Below are positions 1-7,795 of a stretch of 29,131 bases of DNA, piece by piece; position 1 is the first letter of the stretch, and the number at the start of each line of letters is the position of its first letter. Under the pieces are notes generated by a model. That model was not told the DNA's origin. It saw nothing but the letters and a program-made list of their open reading frames with translations, and ran no database searches. Both the position numbers and the translations under genes were made by a program. Origin of the DNA: Thiodiazotropha sp040507245 (lineage in GTDB: Bacteria; Pseudomonadota; Gammaproteobacteria; Chromatiales; Chromatiaceae); the NCBI GenBank assembly GCA_040507245.1, contig JBEVVH010000019.1, forward strand, positions 1-29,131. Reading direction: 5' to 3'.

Positions 1-340
1 TTTGGCGCCTACGGCTCGTCGGGTTTCCAGTATCGCCTCGCGACTACCGGGGACTACCCGCCTTCGCTTCGCTTTCCCTGGCTGGCAGCGACTGATGGTC
101 TCCCCAGTCCACCCCGGACAGGGTTAGCGTCCACTTGATCCATATCAATCCACATCCAAATAGCAGTGGACACGCCACCGCACCCCCCTGATATTTCAGC
201 CTCCCGGTTCGTCGTACGCGACAGCGACAACCAACACCGCCCGAGCGTGTCCCGACACGGTATCGCGGCGCAACCAACATTGCAGGAGCGCCTCCCATGG
301 AGCGGAGAATTCCAGGCATGGCCATCGCCTTTGTCCCAGG
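1..340. other. left-edge region without a recognisable gene
   Basis: No convincing coding sequence lies here. One frame is open from the window edge to a stop at 136-138 and could be the tail of an upstream gene, but its translation shows no motif I recognise. Around 49-108 the sequence has a partly self-complementary layout (a ggggactacc block facing a tggtctcccc block), which resembles structured repeat or mobile-element debris more than a gene. An AGGAG near 283-287 precedes an ATG at 297, but that frame does not give TorD-like protein. Confidence 0.3.
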
Positions 341-799
341 TTGGTACCACCGGAACCTGACAGCGCGACATCCGATCCTCATCACGGCAGATCACATTTC
401 TTCAGGCAGTTCGTCACAGGCGCCTCTGAGACTCAGTTCCTCAACGGTCAACCCAGAACCGTCGCTCCGCCTTTTGAGTCGGTCTACCGGCATCAGCAGA
501 TGGAGGGACCGGTTGTACAACGGTTGGCGGACCTATACCGGGATGCCGGCCTGGAAATCGAAGGGACACCCGCGGATTTTCTCGGCACTCAGCTGCGCTT
601 CGCGGCCTACCTGGATGAATCCCAGGATCCCCGCGCCCGGGACTGGCGGGAACGTCTGTGGCGGGATCACCTGCTGGGCTGGCTGCCGGGGTTTGTTTCT
701 GATCTGTGTGAACACAGCCGCCTGCTGATCTACCGTCTCTGGGGCGGGCAACTGAGCCTCCTGGCCACGGCGATGCAGCGCGAGCTGGCGCCAGTCTGA
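341..799 (+). CDS. TorD/DmsD-family chaperone, N-terminally truncated or degraded
   Basis: The C-terminal two thirds resembles the TorD/DmsD family of cytoplasmic chaperones that hold molybdoenzymes and Fe-S subunits before Tat export. Visible family features are a PPFESVY block near residues 43-49, an RDAGLE-x-PADFLGTQL-FAAYL region near 67-91 and a DHLLGWLPGF block near 108-117. The family is usually about 200 residues or more, while this frame offers about 152 from a TTG at 341 with no good ribosome site. The frame is open back to a stop near 161, but that extra sequence does not look like the N-terminal helices of the family. I infer a truncated or decayed gene. It converges on the flavin reductase with an 11-base gap. 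No molybdoenzyme partner lies in the window. Confidence 0.55.
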   Translation: MVPPEPDSATSDPHHGRSHFFRQFVTGASETQFLNGQPRTVAPPFESVYRHQQMEGPVVQRLADLYRDAGLEIEGTPADFLGTQLRFAAYLDESQDPRARDWRERLWRDHLLGWLPGFVSDLCEHSRLLIYRLWGGQLSLLATAMQRELAPV

Positions 800-810
800 A
801 GCAGAGCGTC

Positions 811-1896
811 TCAATCCAGGAATGGGTAGTCGGTGTAGCCTTCGGCGCCACCCCCGTAGAGCAGTTCCCCGCGCAACGGATTGAGCGGAGCATCCTCGCG
901 CAAGCGGCGCAGCAGGTCCGGATTGGCAATATAAGGACGCCCGAATGCCACAAGATCAGCCGCCCCGGAGGCCACCACCTGGAGTGACGCTTCCCGGTCA
1001 TAGCCGTTGTTGACCATCCAGGCTCCGGGGAATGCCTTGCGCAAGGCCGCGTAGTCGAATTTCGGCGCATTCTCCGGTACCCGTTCAGCGCCGGTTTCAC
1101 CCTCGATGAGATGCAGGTAGGCGAGCCCCATGGGCGCCAGCCGCTCAACCACGTAACCGTATAGCGCCTGGGGATCGCTGTCCAGTTCGCTGGAACCGCC
1201 AAACCGGGTCATCGGGCTGAGACGTATTCCGACCCGGCCCGCGCCGATGGCGTCACACACACTCTGCGCCGCTTCGAGCAGCAGTCGCGCCCGATTTGGG
1301 ATGGAGCCGCCGTAGGGTCCACTGCGATCGTTGATACTGTCTCGCAGGAACTGTTCGAGCAGATAGGTATTGGCCGCGTGTACCTCGACCCCGTCGAAAC
1401 CGGCATCCATGGCGCAGCGGGCGGCGTGCGCATAGTCTGAAACCAGACCCGGGAGTTCCTCATCACGCAAAGCCCGTGGCGTGGAAACCGGCTCGAAACC
1501 CGCCTGGGTGAAGGTCATGGTCTGAGCGGGCCGATCCGTGGAGGAGACCGGTGAAGCGCCACCGGGCAGCAGCGAGGAGTGGGAGATGCGCCCCACATGC
1601 CAGAGCTGTATCACGATGGATCCTCCCTCGGCATGCACCGCATCCGTCACGCCGCGCCAGGCGGCGATCTGCTCGTCGCTGTAGATCCCCGGCGTGTCCA
1701 GATAACCCTGCGCCATCGGGCAGATCTGGCTGGCTTCGGTGATGATCAGGCCGGCACTGGCCCTCTGGCGATAATATTCGATATTCAGGGCGTTGGGTTT
1801 GAGGCCTGGTGAGCGATTGCGGGTTAGAGGCGCCATGACGATACGGTTGGACAGGCTCAGTTCTCCACACTTTACGGGATCGAACAGTGTTGTCAT
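811..1896 (-). CDS. nemA: old yellow enzyme family alkene / N-ethylmaleimide reductase
   Basis: FMN-dependent, NAD(P)H-using cytoplasmic reductase of electrophilic alkenes, maleimides or nitro compounds (361 aa, usual family length). The TIM-barrel family signatures are in order: APLTR near residues 22-26, QLWHVGR near 97-103, the substrate-binding His173 and Asn176 followed by Tyr178 in the EVHAANTYLLEQF block, then NDRSGPYGGS at 189-198 and a phosphate-binding AFGRPYIANPDL block near the C-terminus. The ATG at 1896 was chosen because AGGAG lies just upstream and the protein then begins MTTLFDP, as usual; an in-frame extension to 2043 gives unlikely sequence. It diverges from mreB. Many proteobacteria carry gatCAB at this position, so the location is slightly unusual. 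Assignment to NemA rather than another OYE paralogue is by similarity only. Confidence 0.9.
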   Translation of the reverse strand: MTTLFDPVKCGELSLSNRIVMAPLTRNRSPGLKPNALNIEYYRQRASAGLIITEASQICPMAQGYLDTPGIYSDEQIAAWRGVTDAVHAEGGSIVIQLWHVGRISHSSLLPGGASPVSSTDRPAQTMTFTQAGFEPVSTPRALRDEELPGLVSDYAHAARCAMDAGFDGVEVHAANTYLLEQFLRDSINDRSGPYGGSIPNRARLLLEAAQSVCDAIGAGRVGIRLSPMTRFGGSSELDSDPQALYGYVVERLAPMGLAYLHLIEGETGAERVPENAPKFDYAALRKAFPGAWMVNNGYDREASLQVVASGAADLVAFGRPYIANPDLLRRLREDAPLNPLRGELLYGGGAEGYTDYPFLD

Positions 1897-2225
1897 GGGT
1901 TTCTCCTGGATCGAGGTGTTTGGGCGGCCATTAAGGGATTTTAGAGTATGGACAGACCCTGCTTGCTCTTGTTCACCCGGTTCATGGCAGGATGAGGCGG
2001 TCGGACGGCTGACTCGTGGTTTCCCGCAGGTTTGTGACCGCACCCGGAAAAGGTGAATTTGTCCCTATTCGCCATCCCCTTTCTTGCTCAACTCCTGTAC
2101 CATTGCTAGATTAGTCGTCTTTTGGTTTACCCCGGATCTGATTACCCGACACAGGCCCATCCCGCCGTGTCGCCGAGTCCCCGGTGAACCCTCGTTACAA
2201 CCCTTACGAAGAATACAAGAGATCC
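1897..2225. other. divergent intergenic region between nemA and mreB
   Basis: About 330 bases separate the two divergent starts. It holds the nemA ribosome site (AGGAG just upstream of 1896) and the likely mreB promoter at 2084-2112. A GTG at 2184 could extend MreB by 14 residues, but that stretch is not conserved. I see no further gene. Confidence 0.6.
2084..2112 (+). promoter_or_regulatory. candidate sigma70 promoter of the mreBCD operon
   Basis: TTGCTC at 2084-2089 and TAGATT at 2107-2112 are 17 bases apart, and the -10 box is preceded by TGC (extended -10 type). It lies about 115 bases upstream of the chosen mreB start. Seen by eye only. Confidence 0.45.
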
Positions 2226-3275
2226 ATGCTGTTCCGACGCATCCGTGGCATATTTTCCAATGACCTTTCCATCGATCTGGGCACCGCCAACACCCTGATC
2301 TACGCCCGGGGTCAGGGCATCGTACTCAACGAACCCTCGGTGGTCGCAATACGCCAGGACCGGGGGCCCGGTGGCGCCAAGTCCGTGGTGGCGGTCGGTG
2401 AGGACGCGAAGAAGATGCTCGGCCGTACCCCCACCAACATCACCGCCATCCGTCCCATGAAGGAGGGTGTGATCGCCGACTTCACGGTGACCGAGAAGAT
2501 GTTGCAGTACTTCATCCACAAAGTGCATGAAACCCGCATCATCCGTCCCAGTCCCCGGGTGCTGGTGTGCGTACCCTGTGGTTCCACCCAGGTGGAACGG
2601 CGCGCGATCAAGGAATCCGCAGCCGGTGCCGGTGCTCGCGAGGTCTACCTGATCGAAGAACCCATGTCCGCCGCCATCGGTGCCGGACTGCCGGTGGACG
2701 AGGCCCGCGGATCGATGGTTCTGGATATCGGCGGCGGCACTTCCGAAGTGGCCATCATCTCCCTCAACGGCATCGTCTACGCCAACTCCGTGCGGGTCGG
2801 CGGCGACCGCTTTGACGAGGCGATCGTCAACTACGTTCGGCGCAACTACGGTACCCTGATCGGTGAAGCCACCGCGGAACGGGTGAAGCACGAAATCGGC
2901 TCCGCCTACCCGGGGAACGAGGTGAAGGAGATCGAGGTCAAAGGGCGTAATCTGGCGGAAGGTATCCCGCGCAGTTTCACCCTCAACAGCAATGAGATCC
3001 TCGAGGCCCTGCAGGAGCCCCTCTCCGGCATCGTCGGCGCGGTCAAAACCGCCCTCGAGCAGACGCCCCCGGAACTGGGTGCGGACGTGGCCGAACGGGG
3101 CATCGTTCTCACTGGTGGCGGCGCCCTGCTCAAGGATATCGACCACCTGTTGCAGGAGGAGACCGGCCTGCCCGTGATCGTGGCGGAGGACCCGCTGACC
3201 TGCGTGGCCCGCGGAGGTGGGCGTGCGCTCGAGTTGATCGACGAACGGGGCGGCGAGTTCTTCATGGTGGATTGA
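2226..3275 (+). CDS. mreB: rod-shape-determining actin-like protein MreB
   Basis: Bacterial actin that polymerises under the inner membrane and directs the elongasome. The 349-residue product matches E. coli MreB almost end to end: N-terminal amphipathic MLFRRIRGIF for membrane contact, phosphate-1 loop DLGTANT near residues 17-23, GRTP and RPMKEGVIADF, VCVPCG-TQVERRAI, the DIGGGTSEVA phosphate-2 loop, GGDRFDEAI, and the adenosine motif LTGGGALL near the C-terminus. The ATG at 2226 is preferred because MLFRR-RGIFSNDLS matches the family start; an upstream GTG at 2184 would add a non-conserved tail. First gene of the mreB-mreC-mreD-mrdA-rodA block. A strong hairpin and 92 bases separate it from mreC. 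Confidence 0.97.
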   Translation: MLFRRIRGIFSNDLSIDLGTANTLIYARGQGIVLNEPSVVAIRQDRGPGGAKSVVAVGEDAKKMLGRTPTNITAIRPMKEGVIADFTVTEKMLQYFIHKVHETRIIRPSPRVLVCVPCGSTQVERRAIKESAAGAGAREVYLIEEPMSAAIGAGLPVDEARGSMVLDIGGGTSEVAIISLNGIVYANSVRVGGDRFDEAIVNYVRRNYGTLIGEATAERVKHEIGSAYPGNEVKEIEVKGRNLAEGIPRSFTLNSNEILEALQEPLSGIVGAVKTALEQTPPELGADVAERGIVLTGGGALLKDIDHLLQEETGLPVIVAEDPLTCVARGGGRALELIDERGGEFFMVD

Positions 3276-3297
3276 GCAGGCCGCGAAGCCCGCACAT

Positions 3298-3323
3298 GCG
3301 CAACCGGCCTGGACCGGTTACGC
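3298..3323 (+). promoter_or_regulatory. strong hairpin between mreB and mreC
   Basis: GCG-c-AACCGG (3298-3307), loop CCTGGA, CCGGTT-a-CGC (3314-3323): a 10-position stem with one mismatch. No T-run follows, so it is not a standard intrinsic terminator. It could be an RNA-stability, processing or attenuation element that lowers mreC relative to mreB. Confidence 0.5.
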
Positions 3324-3367
3324 ACCACAGAATACCGCTTACACCCGTGTATTGGAGTTGATCAGCT

Positions 3368-4303
3368 ATCAAACTGATTTTCACACAAGGACCCTCGATC
3401 ACCACCCGACTGGTGGCGGCCATCCTCCTGTCCATCTCCCTGATGGTCATGGATCACCGCTACAACCACCTGGAATCCCTGCGCGCCGCCCTTTCTGTGC
3501 TGCTCTACCCGATCCAGTACCTGGCGAGCGTGCCGGTGCTGCTGAGCGAATCGGCCAGCGACGCCCTGGTCAGCCGCAGTGAGCTGGAGGAGCAGCGCGA
3601 ACGTTTACACGAGGAAAACCTGCTGTTGCGGGCACGCTTGCAGAAGTACGAATCCCTGGAAGCGGAGAACATGCGCCTTCGCGGCCTGCTCGACTCCTCC
3701 TTCAAGGTGGGTGACCGGGTACTGATCGCCGAACTGGTGTCAGTGGAACAGGACCCCTTTCGCCAGGAGGTACTGATCAACAAGGGCAGCACTTCCGGCC
3801 TTTTCGAAGGCCAGCCGGTACTCGATGCCAACGCAGTGGTGGGCCAGGTCACGCATATCAACCCGTTCTCCGCCAATGTCCTGCTGATTACCGATGCGGC
3901 CCACGCCCTGCCGGTTCAGGTCAACCGCAACGGACTGCGCACCATCGCCCTGGGCACCGGCCTGATCAACCAACTGGAACTCCCGCATCTGCCGAACAAT
4001 GCGGATATCCAGGTTGGGGACCTGCTGGTCACCTCCGGCCTCGGGGGGGCCTTTCCGCCCGGTTATCCGGTTGCCGAGGTCGTCGAGGTCAAGCGCATAC
4101 CCGGACAACCATTCGCCTCGGTCATCGCCCAGACCACCGCGCATCTCGACCGTATCCGCGAGGTGCTGCTGGTATGGACCCTGGACCCCGGGATCAGCCC
4201 CGGCAAGCCGGTGCTGACCTCGCCCCCCTCCGAAACCGAAGCCGCGCTGAATGCGCCGGACACGTCGACAGAGGAACCGCCCACCGGGGAGACAGGGGAA
4301 TGA
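3368..4303 (+). CDS. mreC: rod-shape-determining protein MreC (apparent ATC start codon)
   Basis: Inner-membrane, mainly periplasmic scaffold that links MreB to PBP2 and RodA. Counting from 3368 (311 codons), residues 2-10 are KLIFTQGPS, matching the KPIFSRGPS start of E. coli MreC, then a transmembrane helix near 16-28, a coiled coil near 70-108 and the beta-barrel domain with INKGSTSGLFEGQPV, VGQVTHI, LLITDAAHALPVQV and VTSGLGGAFPPGYPV. The conserved N-terminus falls where ATG should be, but the codon is ATC; GGAG lies ten bases upstream at 3354-3357. The frame is closed by TGA at 3359-3361, so no ATG, GTG or TTG start can include these residues. The first standard start is GTG at 3413, which drops 15 conserved residues. 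Stop overlaps mreD (ATGA). Identity is certain; the start is the open question. Confidence 0.93.
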   Translation: MKLIFTQGPSITTRLVAAILLSISLMVMDHRYNHLESLRAALSVLLYPIQYLASVPVLLSESASDALVSRSELEEQRERLHEENLLLRARLQKYESLEAENMRLRGLLDSSFKVGDRVLIAELVSVEQDPFRQEVLINKGSTSGLFEGQPVLDANAVVGQVTHINPFSANVLLITDAAHALPVQVNRNGLRTIALGTGLINQLELPHLPNNADIQVGDLLVTSGLGGAFPPGYPVAEVVEVKRIPGQPFASVIAQTTAHLDRIREVLLVWTLDPGISPGKPVLTSPPSETEAALNAPDTSTEEPPTGETGE

Positions 4304-4788
4304 TAGCCGGAACCCAAGGGCGAAACGGCCTGGTCTACCTGACCCTGCTCGCGGGATTCATTCTCACCATTATGCCGCTCCCCGACTGGGCCGAGACTTA
4401 TCGACCCCAGTGGGTAGCCCCGATTCTCATCTACTGGTGCATGAATCTTCCGGAAAGAATTGGGGTGGGCGTGGGCTGGAGCACCGGGCTGCTGCTGGAT
4501 GTGCTCACCGGCACCCTGCTGGGCCAGCATGCCCTGGGCTTCTCGGTGATCGCCTATCTGATGCTGCGACTGCACCTGCGGGTCAGGGTCATGCCGCTGC
4601 ATCAACAGGCCTTCACCATCTTCATCCTGTTGCTGGTGGAACGTCTGCTGGCGCTCTGGTCCACCGGTGCGGCCAACTACCCCACCCCTTCGCTCTGGTA
4701 CTGGGTCACCCCCTTCGTCGGGACCCTGTTATGGCCCTGGGTCTACGTGGTGCTGCGCGATCTCAGTCACCGCTTCAATGTTTCGTGA
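4300..4788 (+). CDS. mreD: rod-shape-determining protein MreD
   Basis: Small integral membrane protein of the elongasome (162 aa, E. coli MreD has the same length). Hydrophobic segments follow one another: YLTLLAGFILTIMPLP, a helix with PILIYWCMNLP, the VGWSTGLLLDVLTGTLLGQHALGF block typical of the family, TIFILLLVERLL, and VGTLLWPWVYVVL near the end. The ATG at 4300 overlaps the mreC stop by four bases (ATGA) and has a GGGGA purine run upstream, which points to coupled translation. A longer frame begins upstream at 4174 inside mreC but is not family-like. Confidence 0.92.
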   Translation: MIAGTQGRNGLVYLTLLAGFILTIMPLPDWAETYRPQWVAPILIYWCMNLPERIGVGVGWSTGLLLDVLTGTLLGQHALGFSVIAYLMLRLHLRVRVMPLHQQAFTIFILLLVERLLALWSTGAANYPTPSLWYWVTPFVGTLLWPWVYVVLRDLSHRFNVS

Positions 4789-4794
4789 GCCGTC

Positions 4795-6657
4795 GTGCCC
4801 CAATCATCGATCAAGAACTACCTGCATGAGAGCCAGCTGTTCCTGGGACGGGCGATCGCCGCCTCGGCCCTGGTCATCCTGCTCCTTTCGGTACTGATCG
4901 GTCGGCTGTTCTATCTTCAAGTACAGAATCACGAACATTTCACCACCCTCTCCCAGGACAACCGGGTCAAGGTGGAGCCTCTACCGCCCACCCGGGGTCT
5001 GATCTACGACCGCAAGGGGGTGATTCTGGCGCAGAACCTGCCCGCCTACAGTCTTGAGATCACGCCGGAAAAAACCCGCGACCTGGAAGCCACAATCGAG
5101 GAACTGGGAGAGATCATTCCGATTGCCGAGGAGGATGTGCAGCGCTTCCGAAAACTGCGTAAGCAGAGCCGACGCTTCGACAGCATCCCGATCCGGGTTC
5201 GACTCAAAGAGGAAGAGGTGGCGCGGATTGCCATCCATCGGCACCGCTTTCCCGGGGTCGACGTCAAGGCCACCCTGCTGCGCGACTACCCCCTGGGTGT
5301 GGAGACCGCCCATCTGCTCGGTTATGTGGGTCGGATCAACGAAAAAGAGCTGCAGATCATAGACACCTCCAACTACAGCGGCACCAACTTCATCGGCAAG
5401 AACGGGGTGGAGAAGAGTTATGAAAATATGCTGCATGGCCAGGTCGGATTACAGCAGGTGGAGGTCAATGCCAAAGGGCGGGTGTTGCGGGTGCTGGAAA
5501 ACCAGCCACCGCGCCCGGGTGACAACCTGAATCTTTTTCTCGACATCGGCCTGCAGGAGACCGCACTGCATGCCCTGGGCGATTTCAATGGCGCAGTGGC
5601 GGCCATCGACATTCAGACCGGGGGTGTCCTGGTGCTGGTCAGCAAACCGGGCTACGATCCTAATCTGTTTGTCGAGGGGATCAGCGCAAAGGCCTACCGG
5701 GAACTCGAGGAGTCTCCGGACAACCCCCTGTTCAACCGGGCGATTCGCGGCCAGTATCCCCCAGGATCCACAGTCAAGCCGTTCATCGGTCTGGCCGGTC
5801 TGGAGTACGACGTGGTGGGTTTCCACCAGGAGACCTACTGTCCCGGTTATTACCAGCTGCCCGGCAAGGAACACAAGTATCGTGACTGGAAGAAGTGGGG
5901 GCATGGCAAGGTGGACATGAAAAAGGCCATTGTCGAATCCTGCGATGTCTACTACTACGAGTTGGCAAGAACCCTGGGCATCGACCGGCTGCACGAATTT
6001 CTCTACGGGTTCGGATTCGGCCATACCACGCGCATCGATCTGGACAATGAATTGCCCGGACTGATGCCCAGCCGGGAGTGGAAGCGGCAGAAGCGCCGGG
6101 AACCCTGGTATCCGGGAGAGACCCTGATCGTCGGTATCGGCCAGGGCTATTTCCTCGCCACACCGCTGCAGCTGGCCTCCGCCACGGCCACCCTGGCAAA
6201 CCGGGGGCATCGCACCCGGCCCCGGGTCGTGGCCACGATTGAAAAACCGGATGGCACGATTTTGGAGAGCCCCAAGATCGACGATGACCTGCACCAACTC
6301 GACCCGGAACACTGGGAGCAGGTCATCGACGCCATGGCCGCGGTCATCGAATCCCCGCAGGGCACGGCACACTCGATTCAGTCACCCAGTTACCGGATTG
6401 CCGGCAAGACCGGGACCGCCCAGGTCTTCAGCGTGAAACAGGACGAGGAGTACGATGAGGAGAACGTCGCCCGGCGCAACCGGGATCATGCCCTGTTCAT
6501 CGCTTTCGCACCCATCGAGAACCCGCGCATCGCGATCGCCGTGGTGGTGGAGAACGGTGGACACGGCGGCTCCGTCGCAGCCCCGATCGCCCGCCAGATC
6601 ATGGACCAGTATCTGCTCGGCGACCCACCGGTGACGCCCCCAGGAAGCGTGCAATGA
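4795..6657 (+). CDS. mrdA: penicillin-binding protein 2, elongasome transpeptidase
   Basis: Class B PBP that crosslinks peptidoglycan during cell elongation (620 aa, normal length). An N-terminal membrane anchor spans about residues 21-38, followed by the pedestal domain (LPPTRGLIYDRKG near 62-74) and the transpeptidase domain. Catalytic motifs are visible: S325-TVK (in PPGSTVKPF), S382-CD (in ESCDVYYYEL) and K538-TG (in AGKTGTAQV). The SCD box replaces the general SxN pattern, as is usual for PBP2. The chosen start is GTG at 4795, six bases after the mreD stop; its ribosome site is weak. The stop overlaps rodA by four bases (ATGA). It acts with RodA and MreC. Confidence 0.96.
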   Translation: MPQSSIKNYLHESQLFLGRAIAASALVILLLSVLIGRLFYLQVQNHEHFTTLSQDNRVKVEPLPPTRGLIYDRKGVILAQNLPAYSLEITPEKTRDLEATIEELGEIIPIAEEDVQRFRKLRKQSRRFDSIPIRVRLKEEEVARIAIHRHRFPGVDVKATLLRDYPLGVETAHLLGYVGRINEKELQIIDTSNYSGTNFIGKNGVEKSYENMLHGQVGLQQVEVNAKGRVLRVLENQPPRPGDNLNLFLDIGLQETALHALGDFNGAVAAIDIQTGGVLVLVSKPGYDPNLFVEGISAKAYRELEESPDNPLFNRAIRGQYPPGSTVKPFIGLAGLEYDVVGFHQETYCPGYYQLPGKEHKYRDWKKWGHGKVDMKKAIVESCDVYYYELARTLGIDRLHEFLYGFGFGHTTRIDLDNELPGLMPSREWKRQKRREPWYPGETLIVGIGQGYFLATPLQLASATATLANRGHRTRPRVVATIEKPDGTILESPKIDDDLHQLDPEHWEQVIDAMAAVIESPQGTAHSIQSPSYRIAGKTGTAQVFSVKQDEEYDEENVARRNRDHALFIAFAPIENPRIAIAVVVENGGHGGSVAAPIARQIMDQYLLGDPPVTPPGSVQ

Positions 6658-7790
6658 TCTGGTCCAAACCCAACATCCAGTTCCACGAATCCAAACCCGC
6701 CCAGGCGGAAGGTCTGCTGGCATGGCTGCATATCGACCTCACCCTGCTGTCTGCCCTGATAATCCTGGTCGGCATCGGCCTGGCGATCCTCTACAGCGCA
6801 GGGGACCAGGAATTCGTACTCCTGCAGAAGCAGCTGATTCGTCTGGGATTCGGTTTTGTCGCCATGATCACTCTGGCACAGATACATCCCGACAATTTTC
6901 GCCGCTGGTCACCCTGGCTGTACGGAGTGGGCATCATCCTGCTGCTGCTGGTGATCCTGTTCGGTGAGCTGGGCAAGGGGGCTCAGCGCTGGCTGGATCT
7001 CGGATTCGTGCGCTTCCAGCCCTCCGAGATGTTCAAACTCACCCTGCCGATGGTGATCGCCTGGTACCTGGCGGAACACCGCTTGCCCCCGAGCGCCTCG
7101 CGCCTGCTCATCGCGGGCCTGTTCACCGTCATACCGGTGCTGCTGATTGCCAAGCAACCGGACCTGGGCACTGCCCTGCTGGTGGGCACCGGCGGCGCCT
7201 TCGCCCTGTTCCTGGCCGGCATCAGCTGGCGCCTGATCTTCGCCGCCGGGGCCGGGCTGGCGGCCATGGGCCCCCTCGCCTGGTACCTGATGCACGACTA
7301 CCAGCGTCAGCGGGTGCTGACCTTCCTCAACCCGGAGAGCGATCCCCTGGGCACCGGATATCACATCATCCAATCGAAAATCGCCATCGGTTCCGGGGGG
7401 ATCAGCGGCAAAGGCTGGCTCAACGGCACCCAGTCGCACCTGGAGTTTCTTCCGGAACGACATACCGACTTCATCTTCGCAGTCATCTCCGAGGAATTCG
7501 GCCTGGTGGGCATCATCGCCCTGCTGACCCTCTACTTGTTCATCATCCTGCGCGGCCTGTATATCGCCACCCAGGCCCAGGACACCTATGGAAGAATCCT
7601 GGTCGGATCACTTTCGCTGATATTTTTTGTCTATCTGTTCGTCAATGCGGGCATGGTTACCGGTTTGCTTCCCGTAGTCGGTGTACCCTTGCCCCTGATC
7701 AGCTATGGCGGCACGTCACTGGTGACCATCCTGGCGGGCTTCGGTATGCTGATGTCCATTCACACCCACAAGAAACTATTGCCGACCTGA
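6654..7790 (+). CDS. rodA: peptidoglycan glycosyltransferase RodA (SEDS family)
   Basis: Multi-spanning SEDS polymerase that builds glycan strands from lipid II together with PBP2 (378 aa, close to the usual 370). Family blocks are in order: LSALIILVGIGLAILYSA, KGAQRWLDLG--RFQPSE near 108-125, AKQPDLGTALL near 166-176, GTGYHIIQSKIAIGSGG, and WLNGTQSHLEFLPERHTDF. Asp272 in the last block corresponds to the essential Asp262 of E. coli RodA. The C-terminal NAGMVTGLLPVVGVPLPLISYGG motif is complete. Overlaps the mrdA stop by four bases, so the two are probably translated as a coupled pair. Confidence 0.97.
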   Translation: MIWSKPNIQFHESKPAQAEGLLAWLHIDLTLLSALIILVGIGLAILYSAGDQEFVLLQKQLIRLGFGFVAMITLAQIHPDNFRRWSPWLYGVGIILLLLVILFGELGKGAQRWLDLGFVRFQPSEMFKLTLPMVIAWYLAEHRLPPSASRLLIAGLFTVIPVLLIAKQPDLGTALLVGTGGAFALFLAGISWRLIFAAGAGLAAMGPLAWYLMHDYQRQRVLTFLNPESDPLGTGYHIIQSKIAIGSGGISGKGWLNGTQSHLEFLPERHTDFIFAVISEEFGLVGIIALLTLYLFIILRGLYIATQAQDTYGRILVGSLSLIFFVYLFVNAGMVTGLLPVVGVPLPLISYGGTSLVTILAGFGMLMSIHTHKKLLPT

Positions 7791-7795
7791 ACCTT

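Noticed and set aside
2142..3146. Long open frame on the minus strand across mreB
   Set aside because: Antisense shadow of a highly conserved gene; no ribosome site or recognisable domain.
3413..3415. GTG as the start of mreC
   Set aside because: It removes 15 residues that match the conserved N-terminus of MreC; kept only as the fallback if the ATC codon proves unused.
5449..6372. 307-codon minus-strand frame inside mrdA
   Set aside because: Shadow of the PBP2 gene in GC-rich DNA; codon pattern mirrors the sense strand.
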